A stretch of 64,000 nucleotides of DNA from Haliscomenobacter sp. Lineage in GTDB: Bacteria > Bacteroidota > Bacteroidia > Chitinophagales > Saprospiraceae. The notes below the pieces were generated by a model that was not told the DNA's origin, made no database searches, and saw nothing but the letters and a program-made list of their open reading frames with translations. This document shows positions 1 through 8,138 of the stretch, one piece after another; the first letter of the stretch is position 1, and each line of letters starts with the position of its first letter. Location of the stretch: the NCBI RefSeq assembly GCF_016718685.1, contig NZ_JADKCX010000003.1:62001-126000 (forward strand), in the 5' to 3' direction. The translations under genes were made by a program, and so were the position numbers.

Positions 1-1
1 A

Positions 2-247
2 AAGGACAGCGACAGCCTTCCGGACTACGACATCCTCGATGCCGTGCTGTACAATTACATCGAACGCCACCAGGGCCCCAAAGAATTGATTGAAATGGGC
101 TTTGACGATGCCCTGGTACGCCGGGTATTGCGCCTGGTCAACATCAACGAATTCAAACGCCACCAGACAGCACCAGTATTGCGGGTATCCGCCAAGGCAT
201 TTGGAATGGGACGACGGATGCCGATTGTGGGGAAATACCTTTCGTAG
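2..247 (+). CDS. nadE: NAD+ synthase, C-terminal end (partial)
   Basis: Only the last 81 residues are inside the window; the gene enters from the left edge in frame at base 2. The tail has the hallmark end of glutamine-dependent NAD+ synthetases: a DYDILDAVLYNYIE segment, then KRHQTAPVLRVSAKAFGMGR and the final MPIVGKYLS. The family makes NAD+ from nicotinic acid adenine dinucleotide, ATP and glutamine in the cytoplasm. The stop TAG is followed at once by an inverted tandem-repeat element, and the next gene converges on it. Family assignment is confident; whether the missing N-terminus carries a glutaminase domain cannot be seen. Confidence 0.9.
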   Translation, partial: KDSDSLPDYDILDAVLYNYIERHQGPKELIEMGFDDALVRRVLRLVNINEFKRHQTAPVLRVSAKAFGMGRRMPIVGKYLS

Positions 248-356
248 AGTTCGGGGGTTCGAGAGTTCGGGGGTTCGGGGGTTCCACGACGGACACCTCG
301 GCTACGCTGGGCGACCATCGTGGAACCTTCGAACCCCCGAACCCCCGAACCCTCCC
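248..356. repeat. 3'-end inverted tandem-repeat element, type A (GTTCGGGG words)
   Basis: The left arm is GTTCGGGG/GTTCGAGA-type words in tandem; the right arm carries their complements (CGAACCCCC repeated). The arms enclose a roughly 30-base loop containing ACCTCGGCTACGCTGGGCGA. It exactly fills the gap between the nadE stop and the convergent NIPSNAP stop, touching both. It could fold as a long hairpin acting as a bidirectional transcript end; there is no T tract. Confidence 0.75.
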
Positions 357-1118
357 TTATTTCATCGGCGAAAAATCCAACGCTTTCAAATACAAAGACT
401 CCACCTTGACCGTGAGCGAGCCTCCAGCTTTGTCTTCTGATTCTTTGCGCACCCGAATCCATTCAGGATCGTTGCGAAAATCGGTGAAGGCTTTTAAACC
501 TGCCTCCTGACTGGGATGGGAGAGGATATAAATGAGTGTTTCTTGAGCAGGATAGGCATCTACAACCGTCCAGTACCAGAGATTGGTCATGCCGTACTTT
601 TCAAAAAGTTTGCAGGTATGATTGCGGAAACGTGCCAGCAGATTGGGCAATTTACCCGGCGTGGCATTGTACGTGCGCAACTCAAAAACCCGGCCTTTAG
701 CGCCAGCACTGGAAAATTTTTCTTTTGAGAAATCAGTGGGGCTTAAGAAATGCCTTTCGGTTTTGGCTTCCAGTCTGCCTACCGATTCAGACTCTTCAAT
801 GCCTTTTTTCCATTTGGGGTCGCGCAGAAAATCTTTAGTGGCGCGCAACCAGGCTGCCTGGTTGTAATAAGACAAAATGCAAACTATGCGCTCATCATTT
901 GGATCTACTGGTGACCAAAAACCTTCAACTTGGACGTTGTGCTTGCGGTAGAGTGGTACTGCAAAACGGCGATAGCGATTCTGCAAATACTTGAGTCGCC
1001 CTGGTTCGGCGTAGTGAATTTGGATTTCGTAGTAGCGGGGTAATTTTTCGCTGATCGTTTTTTCACCTACCGTAAAAAGGCTGGAAATACAAAAGAATAA
1101 GGTGTAAACCATTCCCAT
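357..1118 (-). CDS. Tandem NIPSNAP-domain protein, probably exported
   Basis: The 253-residue product begins with a hydrophobic stretch (MGMVYTLFFCISSLF) that could be a short signal sequence or anchor. Two NIPSNAP repeats follow, roughly residues 28-125 and 140-250. Each has the pattern YEIQIHYAEPGRLKYL or FELRTYNATPGKLPNL, then a W-containing core (VEGFWSPVDPNDERIVCILS and LWYWTVVDAYPAQETLIYIL) and a D-P-x-W end. NIPSNAP proteins have a dimeric alpha/beta barrel fold and no settled reaction; in bacteria they often occur with sugar or aromatic metabolism genes. The stop abuts a type A repeat element. Family call is firm; function is unknown. Confidence 0.8.
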   Translation of the reverse strand: MGMVYTLFFCISSLFTVGEKTISEKLPRYYEIQIHYAEPGRLKYLQNRYRRFAVPLYRKHNVQVEGFWSPVDPNDERIVCILSYYNQAAWLRATKDFLRDPKWKKGIEESESVGRLEAKTERHFLSPTDFSKEKFSSAGAKGRVFELRTYNATPGKLPNLLARFRNHTCKLFEKYGMTNLWYWTVVDAYPAQETLIYILSHPSQEAGLKAFTDFRNDPEWIRVRKESEDKAGGSLTVKVESLYLKALDFSPMK

Positions 1119-1195
1119 ATTGACACACTTTTATGCCAAACTACAATTTAGTTGGGGAATCGCCAAATACAGGATTAAGGTTCTAGTCTATTTTA

Positions 1196-1858
1196 TTATT
1201 TCCTGAGAAAAATGCGCCCATCATTTTTCAAAATACTTCCTTCCGCCACATATCCCCGCACTGGGCACAAGGGATAAATCACCGCATCTCGGCCCACAAT
1301 TGTCCCCGGGAAAAGCACCGCATTGCTGCCAATTTCTACCCGGTCGCCGATCAGGGCACCAAATTTTCTCAAGCCTGTGCCCATTTTTTTTTCCTCCAAA
1401 TAGACATTGATTTCGTCGTGGGTAGATTTGAAGTTGGACAAAATGGCGCCTGCTCCCAAATGGGCGCGATGCCCCAGAATGGAATCTCCCACATAATTGA
1501 AATGAGGGATTTGGACTTCATCAAAAAGAATCGCATTTTTTACTTCACTTGAATTACCCACCACTACCTGGTCGCCCATGATGACTTGATCGCGGATGAA
1601 GGCCGAATGACGGATCTGGCAATTGCGCCCAATGATGGCTGGCCCCATGATCAAGGCGGTTTTTTCGATATAGGTGCCCTGCCCGACCCAAACTTGCGGG
1701 GCAATTTCTTCAAAGTCGGCGGGAAGCTGTTGCGCCAACTCCTGGATGTATTCCGCTATTTTGGGCAGCACCTCCCAAGGATAATGCACCCGTTCCAACA
1801 GCGGAGCAGCCAGGGTGTGGCTGAAATCAAAAAGTCGGATACTTAATGGATGCATCAT
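1196..1858 (-). CDS. Left-handed beta-helix (GlmU-like) acyl/nucleotidyltransferase domain protein
   Basis: The 220 residues carry hexapeptide repeats through the middle and C-terminal part (VWVGQGTYIEKTALIMGPAI, GDQVVVGNSSEVKNAIL, GDSILGHRAHLGAGAILSN, GDRVEIGSNAVLFPG), a left-handed parallel beta-helix. It resembles the stand-alone C-terminal half of UDP-GlcNAc pyrophosphorylase/glucosamine-1-phosphate acetyltransferase proteins, without the N-terminal nucleotidyltransferase fold. A role in sugar-nucleotide or cell-envelope precursor acylation is inferred. The start overlaps the upstream NRAMP stop by four bases (ATGA), so the two are likely translationally coupled. Two consecutive Met codons leave the exact start ambiguous by one residue. 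Confidence 0.75.
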   Translation of the reverse strand: MMHPLSIRLFDFSHTLAAPLLERVHYPWEVLPKIAEYIQELAQQLPADFEEIAPQVWVGQGTYIEKTALIMGPAIIGRNCQIRHSAFIRDQVIMGDQVVVGNSSEVKNAILFDEVQIPHFNYVGDSILGHRAHLGAGAILSNFKSTHDEINVYLEEKKMGTGLRKFGALIGDRVEIGSNAVLFPGTIVGRDAVIYPLCPVRGYVAEGSILKNDGRIFLRK

Positions 1859-3183
1859 TCACGATTGTTTCCGTTCCTTATCAAAAAATGCTTGGCCAAT
1901 ATGAGCACTGCTATGGTGGTGAGTGCACCCATGACCCAAATTGGCACAATGGCGTCATTTGGCAAAAAAAGACCTACTTTATTGATTGCACTCCAGATGT
2001 TGTTCAACCCGAGAAAGCAAGTGACGCCTACGATGATGAGGGTGAAAAAATTAGACCAAAAACCATTGGCGTAAGTTGCTCCCAGTAGTTTTTTGTCGTT
2101 GGCGGCAAAAAGGAGGGCAATGGTTACCACCGGCAGTAACACGCCATTGATGGCTTGGGCCAGCACGATGGCGGGAATTGGACGAATGCCCAGGCTACTA
2201 AACAACGTACCCGTAATTAAAACGCCCCCCCAAGCCCAACGAAAATTCCGCGAATGTGCCGACCAATCCGCTTTACTTTCACTGCTGAATAAACTTTGCG
2301 CCGTAACTGCCGCGGCCAGTGGAGCAGTAATGGATGAACTGAAACCAGCGGCAAAAAGCCCGGCACCAAAAAGCACAATACCGAGTACTCCAAGCTTAGC
2401 CTGGAGCGCAGCCGATAAAGCCTCATAGGAATAAGTACCGGTGATCAAGGCCCCCGCAGCCAATATGGCAATGGAAATGATGCCCCCAATGCCTACAGCC
2501 AGCGCAATGCCCCAACGCATTTCCGCCAGGCTTTGACCCTGCCCGATGCTGGAACCCAGAAAGAGGTTATAAGGCACAATCGTTGTGCCAATCAGCCCGA
2601 TGATCAATAGCCCAGAACCTTCCGGAAAGCTGGGTAAAACCAGATTTTGTGCCCATTCGTCCAAACCAGCAGGAACTTGAATCGCCACATATAGAAAGGC
2701 CACTCCCATCACCGCCACCATGATGCTCAAAGCCCGGGATAAAACCTGAAAATTATTGATCCAAAGTAAGGCCGCACATCCCAGTGCCAACACCAGGGTA
2801 ATCCACACGCGAGACAGGCCTGGCAAAAACAACAAGACCCCAGATATGGCTCCTAATAAATTCCCCGTTTGGTAAGCCGCACAGCCAAAGGCCACTGCAA
2901 TGAACAAGGCTAGCTTGATGTTGCGCCCCCGTACTCCGCCGTACTTGATGGCAATGATTTGCCCCAGGTTTTTACCCGAAGCAATGGTCATCCGGGCAGC
3001 TGTTTCCTGCAAAATGATCGCCGCAATGGTCGAAAAGCTCAAAGCCCACAACAATTGCAAGCGGTAAGCCGCTCCAGCTTGCGAACAGGTCGTTACCGTA
3101 CCCGGCCCAATGAAGGCGGCGGATAATACCGACCACAACAAGAGGGAAGAGAAGCCTTGGCTGAAGGTGATGCGTTTGGACAT
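1855..3183 (-). CDS. NRAMP-family metal ion transporter with divergent metal site
   Basis: About 442 residues with eleven or so hydrophobic helices and clear NRAMP similarity. The start at 3183 (MSKRITFSQGFSSLLL) is chosen because the 42 codons upstream in the same frame are translated from the repeat element at 3193-3274. In helix 1 the canonical DPGN motif is replaced by GPGT (SAAFIGPGTVTTCSQAGA). In helix 6 the canonical MPH is replaced (IGTTIVPYNLFLGSS). These residues normally bind Mn2+/Fe2+, so substrate and coupling may differ from MntH; Mg2+ or another ion is possible. It lies downstream of two glycosyltransferase genes and is coupled to the beta-helix gene. Confidence 0.8.
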   Translation of the reverse strand: MSKRITFSQGFSSLLLWSVLSAAFIGPGTVTTCSQAGAAYRLQLLWALSFSTIAAIILQETAARMTIASGKNLGQIIAIKYGGVRGRNIKLALFIAVAFGCAAYQTGNLLGAISGVLLFLPGLSRVWITLVLALGCAALLWINNFQVLSRALSIMVAVMGVAFLYVAIQVPAGLDEWAQNLVLPSFPEGSGLLIIGLIGTTIVPYNLFLGSSIGQGQSLAEMRWGIALAVGIGGIISIAILAAGALITGTYSYEALSAALQAKLGVLGIVLFGAGLFAAGFSSSITAPLAAAVTAQSLFSSESKADWSAHSRNFRWAWGGVLITGTLFSSLGIRPIPAIVLAQAINGVLLPVVTIALLFAANDKKLLGATYANGFWSNFFTLIIVGVTCFLGLNNIWSAINKVGLFLPNDAIVPIWVMGALTTIAVLILAKHFLIRNGNNRE

Positions 3184-3192
3184 AAGGTAAAA

Positions 3193-3274
3193 GGGTTCGG
3201 GGGTTCGAAGGTTCGGGGGTTCGAAGGTCGGAGGACAACACCCGAACTCACGAACCTTCGAACCCACGAACCTT
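3193..3274. repeat. 3'-end inverted tandem-repeat element, type A
   Basis: Tandem GGTTCGGGG/GGTTCGAAG words on the left are mirrored by CGAACTCA, CGAACCTT and CGAACCCA on the right. It lies between the GT2 gene and the NRAMP start on the minus strand. It overlaps the last codons of the GT2 gene: read on the minus strand, a GTTCGTGAGTTCGG word supplies the TGA stop. Confidence 0.75.
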
Positions 3275-4195
3275 ACGTACTTTGTATGGTTTTTTCCGCT
3301 GCGACTCAAAATACGTCCGCATTTGGATTTCTACGACAATTCCGATGGTAATAAATTGGATTCCGCCAAAAAGCATCATCATGCCCAGGATGAGAATGGG
3401 GCGCCCCCAAATATCGTAACCCATGAGTTTGACCACCAGGAGATAAAAATTGATCAGCAAACCACCGATAAACAGGAAAATCCCGGCGTTGCCAAACAAG
3501 TGCATGGGTTTTTGCATGTATTTTTTAAAAAAGAGCATCAACAACAAATCGCTGATGACCTTGAACGTGCGGCTCAGGCCATATTTGGATGTACCAAATT
3601 GGCGGGCGTGGTGCTTCACATCCACTTGGGTGATGCGGGCACCTTCAAGGTGGGCGAGTACGGGCACAAAACGGTGCAATTCCCCGTACAAACCCAGGTC
3701 TTTGGCCAAATCCGCTTTGAGCACTTTGAGCGCACAGCCATAGTCTTTGAGGTGGACATCGGTCAAACTGCGGATGATGTAATTGGCAATGCGGCTGGGG
3801 ATTTTGCGCAGGACCATGCCATCTTTGCGGTTGGCGCGGTTGCCTGCCACCATGTCAAAAACGCCTTCTTCGGCAATTTTGAGCATACGTGGCAAGTCAC
3901 TGGGGTCGTTTTGCAGGTCGCCGTCCATGGTAGCAATGTACTCCCCCTGGGCGTAATCGATTCCTGCCATCAGCGCGAGGCTTTGGCCGTAGTTCTTTTT
4001 GAGTTCTACCACCCGGAGGCGCGGATGCTCCACGCTGTACAATTCCCTGAGCGTATTGTCTTTGGAACCATCATCCACGAACACCATTTCATATTCGTAA
4101 GCCTCCAAAGCTTGGGCGATGCGCTCAATTTGCGGTTTGATGTTTTCTTCTTCGTTGTAGACACAAACGACTACCGATAGTTTGACTGTTGACAT
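3248..4195 (-). CDS. Family 2 glycosyltransferase with two C-terminal membrane helices (DPM1/ArnC-like)
   Basis: The 315 residues start with the GT2 nucleotide-binding fold (LSVVVCVYNEEENI, VFVDDGSKDNT) and carry the acidic metal-binding motif ATMDGDLQND near residue 95. A catalytic/acceptor region (KDYGCALKV, KHHARQFGTSKYG) and two long hydrophobic helices (residues about 235-260 and 270-295) follow. Such enzymes transfer a sugar from a nucleotide donor to a polyprenyl phosphate at the inner membrane. Eleven bases downstream of the GT39 gene, it probably makes the lipid-linked donor that the GT39 enzyme uses. The last residues (KVRKVRGFEGS) are encoded by the repeat element, so the native C-terminus may have been altered by its insertion. 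Confidence 0.85.
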   Translation of the reverse strand: MSTVKLSVVVCVYNEEENIKPQIERIAQALEAYEYEMVFVDDGSKDNTLRELYSVEHPRLRVVELKKNYGQSLALMAGIDYAQGEYIATMDGDLQNDPSDLPRMLKIAEEGVFDMVAGNRANRKDGMVLRKIPSRIANYIIRSLTDVHLKDYGCALKVLKADLAKDLGLYGELHRFVPVLAHLEGARITQVDVKHHARQFGTSKYGLSRTFKVISDLLLMLFFKKYMQKPMHLFGNAGIFLFIGGLLINFYLLVVKLMGYDIWGRPILILGMMMLFGGIQFITIGIVVEIQMRTYFESQRKKPYKVRKVRGFEGS

Positions 4196-4206
4196 GATGA
4201 ATATTT

Positions 4207-5784
4207 TCAGCGTTGAACCTTCCCAATGATAAAATGGCGCTTTCCATGCCTTACTTTGAGTTCAGCGATGGAATCTACAATCACGGTGTACATTTTAGGG
4301 TCAACGATGTATAGTGCACTGGTATCAAGATCTGTTTTTTTGATGGGGATGATTTTACCACGGGTATTGGTCAAATAAATGGAGTTGGTCCATTGCATCG
4401 GGGTCTTTTTGTACACGTACAAGTCCTGATCCCGGAAGCGTTGCCCGGCTTCAATCGAGGAGATACGACATTCGTTGCCATAGTCGTTGGCGTTGCGATC
4501 TGGCAGGACAAACCAGTTGAACCCCACCCGCCCAAGCAACAACAACATAGCCAGAATCAACAAACGTTGGGGCTTCCATTGCCAATACAGCGCACTTAAT
4601 CCCAAACAGGCCAAGAATAAAAAGCCCGTTTTTAGATACAAATAAGGAGCGTTTTGGGTTTGGGGCAAAAACAGGGGTAAGACACTACCCAACAATAGGA
4701 GGATACAAACCAGCGCTAAAAATCCGTTGACCAACTTACTTGACCATCTACCTTGTTCCCCATTACCTTGGTGTAGCTGTAGAAAAATTCCGAACAACAA
4801 AGGGCAAAACATCAACAAATAACGCGGATAAACCTCTACCGATGACCAGTACACCAAAATATTGGCCATAAAACACAGTGCACAAAAAGCCATAAACGGA
4901 TCGGCTTGCAGTATGCGCCAAATGTCTTTGCGCAGCAAATACACCACCATGATTGACCAGGGTAAAAAATGGTAGACCATTTCCAGCGGGAAGGTAAACA
5001 GGTGCAGGAAGGTTTTCCACCAACCGAATTGCACCGCAGTACGTTTGGAAGATTCCGTGAACAGGGTCTGAAAAACGGTATCCAAACCATTGTACTGCAC
5101 GTAAACCAGGTAATACGCTCCTACGATGGCCACAAAAACCAGTCCGCCCAGGATGTGTTGCCAGGAAAAAAGGCGGCGGAATTCTTTTTGGTAAATGAAA
5201 TAGGCCAGAAGGGTGAACCCTTGAAAAACTATGGCCGGGAGCCCTTTTAGCATAAACCCCAAACCCGTGCAAAGGTAGGAGAGCGCAAATAGTAGCCACC
5301 AATTGCGGCGCTGGAAATGATGATAGATGACCATGAACTGCACAAAAACCAGCCAGGAAAACGTTATGTCGATCAAAGCCAATAGCGAGTCCCAAAACAA
5401 AACCCGGCCACAAGTAATCAGACTGAGTGCCAGCACAAAAGCGGTATAATTGCCATAATGTTTGCGAAAAAAATAAAAAACCGTAGCCGCAAATGCACAC
5501 AAACTCAACAGGGTTGGAATGCGCGCTGTAAATTCGTTAATTTGCCCCAGCAGATTGAAGTAGAACAGCAAGATCCAGTTGTACAAAGGTGGTTTGTTGT
5601 AGTAAAAATCGCCGTGTAAAGTGGGGGTGATGTAGTTCCCGGAAAGTTTCATCTCTAAAGCCACCAAGGTACGGATGCCCTCATCATCAATGAAGGTCAT
5701 CAGCCCCAAATTGATCAGCAGAGCAGGAAACAAGAGGATAATGCTCAGGATGTACAGTAGGGTATTGCGTTGTTGGTCTTTCAT
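4207..5784 (-). CDS. ArnT/PMT-like family 39 membrane glycosyltransferase
   Basis: The 525 residues have about eleven membrane helices and an N-terminal periplasmic loop carrying the acidic pair typical of GT-C enzymes (FIDDEGIRTLVALEMKLSGN, then TPTLHGDFYYNKPPLYNW). The family moves a sugar from a polyprenyl-phosphate donor to lipid A, protein or another envelope acceptor on the outer face of the inner membrane. The C-terminal 120 residues form a soluble domain. It is the first gene of a minus-strand run with the GT2 enzyme, which probably supplies its donor. The acceptor is unknown. It diverges from the dipeptidase gene with a 54-base gap. Confidence 0.8.
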   Translation of the reverse strand: MKDQQRNTLLYILSIILLFPALLINLGLMTFIDDEGIRTLVALEMKLSGNYITPTLHGDFYYNKPPLYNWILLFYFNLLGQINEFTARIPTLLSLCAFAATVFYFFRKHYGNYTAFVLALSLITCGRVLFWDSLLALIDITFSWLVFVQFMVIYHHFQRRNWWLLFALSYLCTGLGFMLKGLPAIVFQGFTLLAYFIYQKEFRRLFSWQHILGGLVFVAIVGAYYLVYVQYNGLDTVFQTLFTESSKRTAVQFGWWKTFLHLFTFPLEMVYHFLPWSIMVVYLLRKDIWRILQADPFMAFCALCFMANILVYWSSVEVYPRYLLMFCPLLFGIFLQLHQGNGEQGRWSSKLVNGFLALVCILLLLGSVLPLFLPQTQNAPYLYLKTGFLFLACLGLSALYWQWKPQRLLILAMLLLLGRVGFNWFVLPDRNANDYGNECRISSIEAGQRFRDQDLYVYKKTPMQWTNSIYLTNTRGKIIPIKKTDLDTSALYIVDPKMYTVIVDSIAELKVRHGKRHFIIGKVQR

Positions 5785-5838
5785 TCCGTATGCGGCGTCG
5801 TCAAATAAAATTGAAGGCGCAAAAATAAACTAAAAATT

Positions 5839-6476
5839 TTGAAAATGAGGATTCTATATCCGGCACTTGCCACGATTTTCTCCAGTGCTATGGCATCATT
5901 ATCAATACTTTCGGCACAAACTACCAATCCCGACGCCAATTGGGTGGACATGCGCAGCCTGGTGCCCGACCTCGTTCTCGACATTCGCTACGCCACGACC
6001 AACAATTTTATGGAGGAAAAAATCTACGATTGTGGCGAATGTTACCTGCGTAAAGAAGTGGCAGATGCCATCGCCCGGGTACATCGGCGCATCAAAGCAC
6101 AAGGTTATGGTGGACTAAAAATGTACGATTGTTACCGCCCCCATTCCGCACAATGGAAGTTGTGGAAAAAAGTACCCAATACTCAATACGTCGCCGACCC
6201 CCGCAAAGGCTCGATGCACAACCGTGGCTCAGCGGTAGACTTGACGGTGGTGGATAAAAATGGCAAAGAACTGGACATGGGCACAGGATTTGATGTTTTT
6301 GATAAAAAAGCCTACATCGACTACACTGGCCACCCGGCAAACATCAACAACAACCGCAAACTCCTGCAAACAGCCATGATTGCGAAGGCTTTCGAACGAC
6401 AAGGACGGAGTGGTGGCATTTTTCGTATACCCTGAAATCGTATCCGATTTCGGATTATTTGTGGAAATGCAAGTGA
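5839..6476 (+). CDS. VanX-type D-alanyl-D-alanine dipeptidase (M15), frameshifted near the 3' end
   Basis: The N-terminus has a signal peptide (MKMRILYPALATIFSSAMA...LSAQ), followed by the M15D domain with zinc motif SMHNRGSAVDLTVV near residue 130. The family cleaves D-Ala-D-Ala dipeptides, here probably in the periplasm for peptidoglycan recycling. As written the frame stops at 6435 with an odd tail (RQGRSGG). The frame one base back reads TEWWHFSY from 6405, the conserved catalytic Glu and third zinc His of the family, and continues to a TGA at 6474-6476. One added A near 6394-6397 restores a 212-residue protein ending in ETTRTEWWHFSY plus a 17-residue tail. The break is close to the corrupted-looking G block, so an assembly error is likely. 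Confidence 0.75.
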
Positions 6477-6480
6477 TTCT

Positions 6481-6900
6481 GAATGACGAGTTTTTCGAAT
6501 GACGAATGACGAATGGTCGGCAATGCTGAGCGTTTTAGAGAATGCAGTATTTTGTGTTTCCCCCGCGGGGGGGGGGGGGGGAGGGGGGGCGGGGCAAGAA
6601 ATCTTTTTGGGGGGGACCCGCCCCAAGGGCGGGGAAAAAAACCCAGAAAAGAGAAAAGCCGCCCCCCCCCCCGGGGGCCCCCCCCGGGGGGGGGGGGGGG
6701 GCCCCCGGGGCCGTTTAAAAAAAAAGAAGGAGAAAAAGAAAAGGGGGGGGGAAGGGGGCCCGGGCCGGCCCCCCCCCCCCCCCGGGGAGAGGGAGGGGGG
6801 GATGGGGGGGGGGGGGGGGGGGGGGGTGGCTTTTAAAAGCAACCAATAATGCCCATTACCGACCTATTCGTCATTCGTCACTCGAAAAATTCGTCATTCC
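6481..6900. repeat. 3'-end inverted tandem-repeat element, type D (GACGAAT words), with anomalous loop
   Basis: The left arm at 6481-6520 has repeated GAATGACGA words and ends GGTCGG. The right arm at 6859-6899 starts CCGACC and has the complementary TTCGTCATTC words, including the TTTTTCGA/TCGAAAAA interruption in register. The arms form a nearly perfect 40-bp inverted repeat. It starts 5 bases after the reconstructed dipeptidase stop. The loop between the arms is the G-homopolymer block described separately. Confidence 0.75.
6558..6836. other. G/C-homopolymer block, probable assembly artefact
   Basis: About 280 bases consist mostly of runs of 7-20 G with C runs and A-rich islands and almost no T. 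Flanking DNA is ordinary. The block lies exactly between the two arms of a 40-bp inverted repeat, where polymerase stops and poor base calls are expected. Open frames across it translate only to Gly/Pro/Lys runs and are not genes. Confidence 0.7.
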
Positions 6901-7019
6901 CTCGTCTTTATCCGCTAATTATCGACCTTATCGCTTTTTTTTCACTCCAACCTATGCAAGATTTCAACAAAGCAGTATTTTCGTTCGTTCTTGGTGAGAA
7001 TACTTAAAGTTTTAGCTGA

Positions 7020-7982
7020 ATGGAATATAAATCCGACGTTGAAGCCGTTGATGCAATGGCACAATCTTATAAGGATCTGAAGAAAGAGATTGGAAAAGTA
7101 ATTGTAGGGCAGGACGACGTGGTAAGAGCCGTCATCATCGCACTGTTTAGTAATGGACACAGTTTGCTGGTTGGGGTGCCTGGATTGGCCAAAACCCTGT
7201 TGGTAAGCACCATCGCCGAAGTACTTGACCTTGACTTTAAGCGCATCCAATTTACCCCAGACTTGATGCCTTCGGACATCACGGGTTCAGAAATTTTGGA
7301 CGAAGACCGCCACTTTAAGTTCAACCGTGGCCCCCTGTTCTCCAATATCGTACTGGCTGACGAAATCAACCGTACCCCACCGAAAACGCAAGCTGCGCTT
7401 TTGGAAGCCATGCAAGAAAGATCGGTTACGGTCAGTGGTACCCGGCATGAATTGCCGAAGCCTTTCTTTGTACTGGCCACCCAAAACCCCATCGAGCAGG
7501 AAGGTACTTACCCTTTGCCCGAAGCCCAGCTCGACCGTTTCATGTTCAACATCACGCTGGATTATCCTTCTTATGAGGAGGAACTGGATGTGGTACGGGG
7601 CACCACCATGCTGCAAGAAATCAAATTGAACCACATCCTGACCGGTGCGCAAATCCTGGGCTTTCAGCAATTGATCCGCAAAATCCCCATTGCTGACAAC
7701 GTGTTGCGGTATGCTGTTTCACTGGCGACCAAAACCCGTCCCAAAACACCAATGGCTACAGATATGGTGAACAATTACATCTCCTGGGGAGCAGGGCCAC
7801 GCGCCTCTCAGTACCTGGTGCTGGGTGCCAAATGCCACGCGGCCATCAGCGGCAAATATTCTCCAGACATCGAAGATGTACAAACCATAGCCAACTACGT
7901 GCTGCGCCACCGGATTGTGCGCAACTACAAAGCGGAAGCCGAAGGCATCTCCGAAGAGCACGTGATTAAAAGTTTATTCTGA
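7020..7982 (+). CDS. MoxR-family AAA+ ATPase
   Basis: The 320 residues begin with the MoxR helical lead (KEIGKVIVGQDDVVRAVIIA). Then come Walker A GVPGLAKTLL near residue 58, FTPDLMPSDITGSE, Walker B VLADEINRTPPKTQAALLEA, sensor 1 LATQNPIEQEGTYPLPEAQL and an arginine-finger/lid region ending at GAGPRASQYLVLGAK. MoxR proteins are cytoplasmic chaperone-like ATPases that insert cofactors or regulate partner proteins with VWA or DUF58 domains. No such partner is next to it; the second MoxR gene at 19035 sits in a fuller cluster. The nearest upstream feature is the type D repeat, and a hairpin terminator follows at 8017. Confidence 0.9.
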   Translation: MEYKSDVEAVDAMAQSYKDLKKEIGKVIVGQDDVVRAVIIALFSNGHSLLVGVPGLAKTLLVSTIAEVLDLDFKRIQFTPDLMPSDITGSEILDEDRHFKFNRGPLFSNIVLADEINRTPPKTQAALLEAMQERSVTVSGTRHELPKPFFVLATQNPIEQEGTYPLPEAQLDRFMFNITLDYPSYEEELDVVRGTTMLQEIKLNHILTGAQILGFQQLIRKIPIADNVLRYAVSLATKTRPKTPMATDMVNNYISWGAGPRASQYLVLGAKCHAAISGKYSPDIEDVQTIANYVLRHRIVRNYKAEAEGISEEHVIKSLF

Positions 7983-8016
7983 GTATTATGACGCCATAGT
8001 TTTTTTGTTTTTTTTG

Positions 8017-8046
8017 AAACGGCGCGGAGCTTTTCTGCGCCGTTTT
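8017..8046 (+). terminator. Intrinsic terminator after the MoxR gene
   Basis: AAACGGCGC (8017-8025) pairs perfectly with GCGCCGTTT (8037-8045) around an 11-base loop and ends in TTTT. It lies 35 bases after the MoxR stop. A T-rich tract also precedes the stem. Confidence 0.65.
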
Positions 8047-8138
8047 GCATTTATAACCACTTTAGGTTCAAATTTTTTCTGTTTTTCTTCAAGTGGTTGT
8101 GGAAAATTTTGTACTCTTATCGGTGAAACAAGTCCGTC

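Noticed and set aside
248..356. GGTTCGAA-type words resemble a tRNA T-arm, so the type A elements looked like tRNA fragments
   Set aside because: No acceptor, D or anticodon stems and no CCA end; the word is simply repeated in tandem and inverted.
3184..3309. 42-codon N-terminal extension of the NRAMP gene
   Set aside because: It is translated repeat element with no transporter similarity; MSKRITFSQG at 3183 begins the family-like sequence.
3323..4180. 285-codon open frame opposite the GT2 gene
   Set aside because: Antisense shadow of a clear GT2 coding frame; its translation has no recognisable features.
6499..6849. Long open frames across the G block encoding Gly/Arg/Pro-rich proteins
   Set aside because: Composition is pure homopolymer translation with no start context or motif, and it overlaps a probable assembly artefact.
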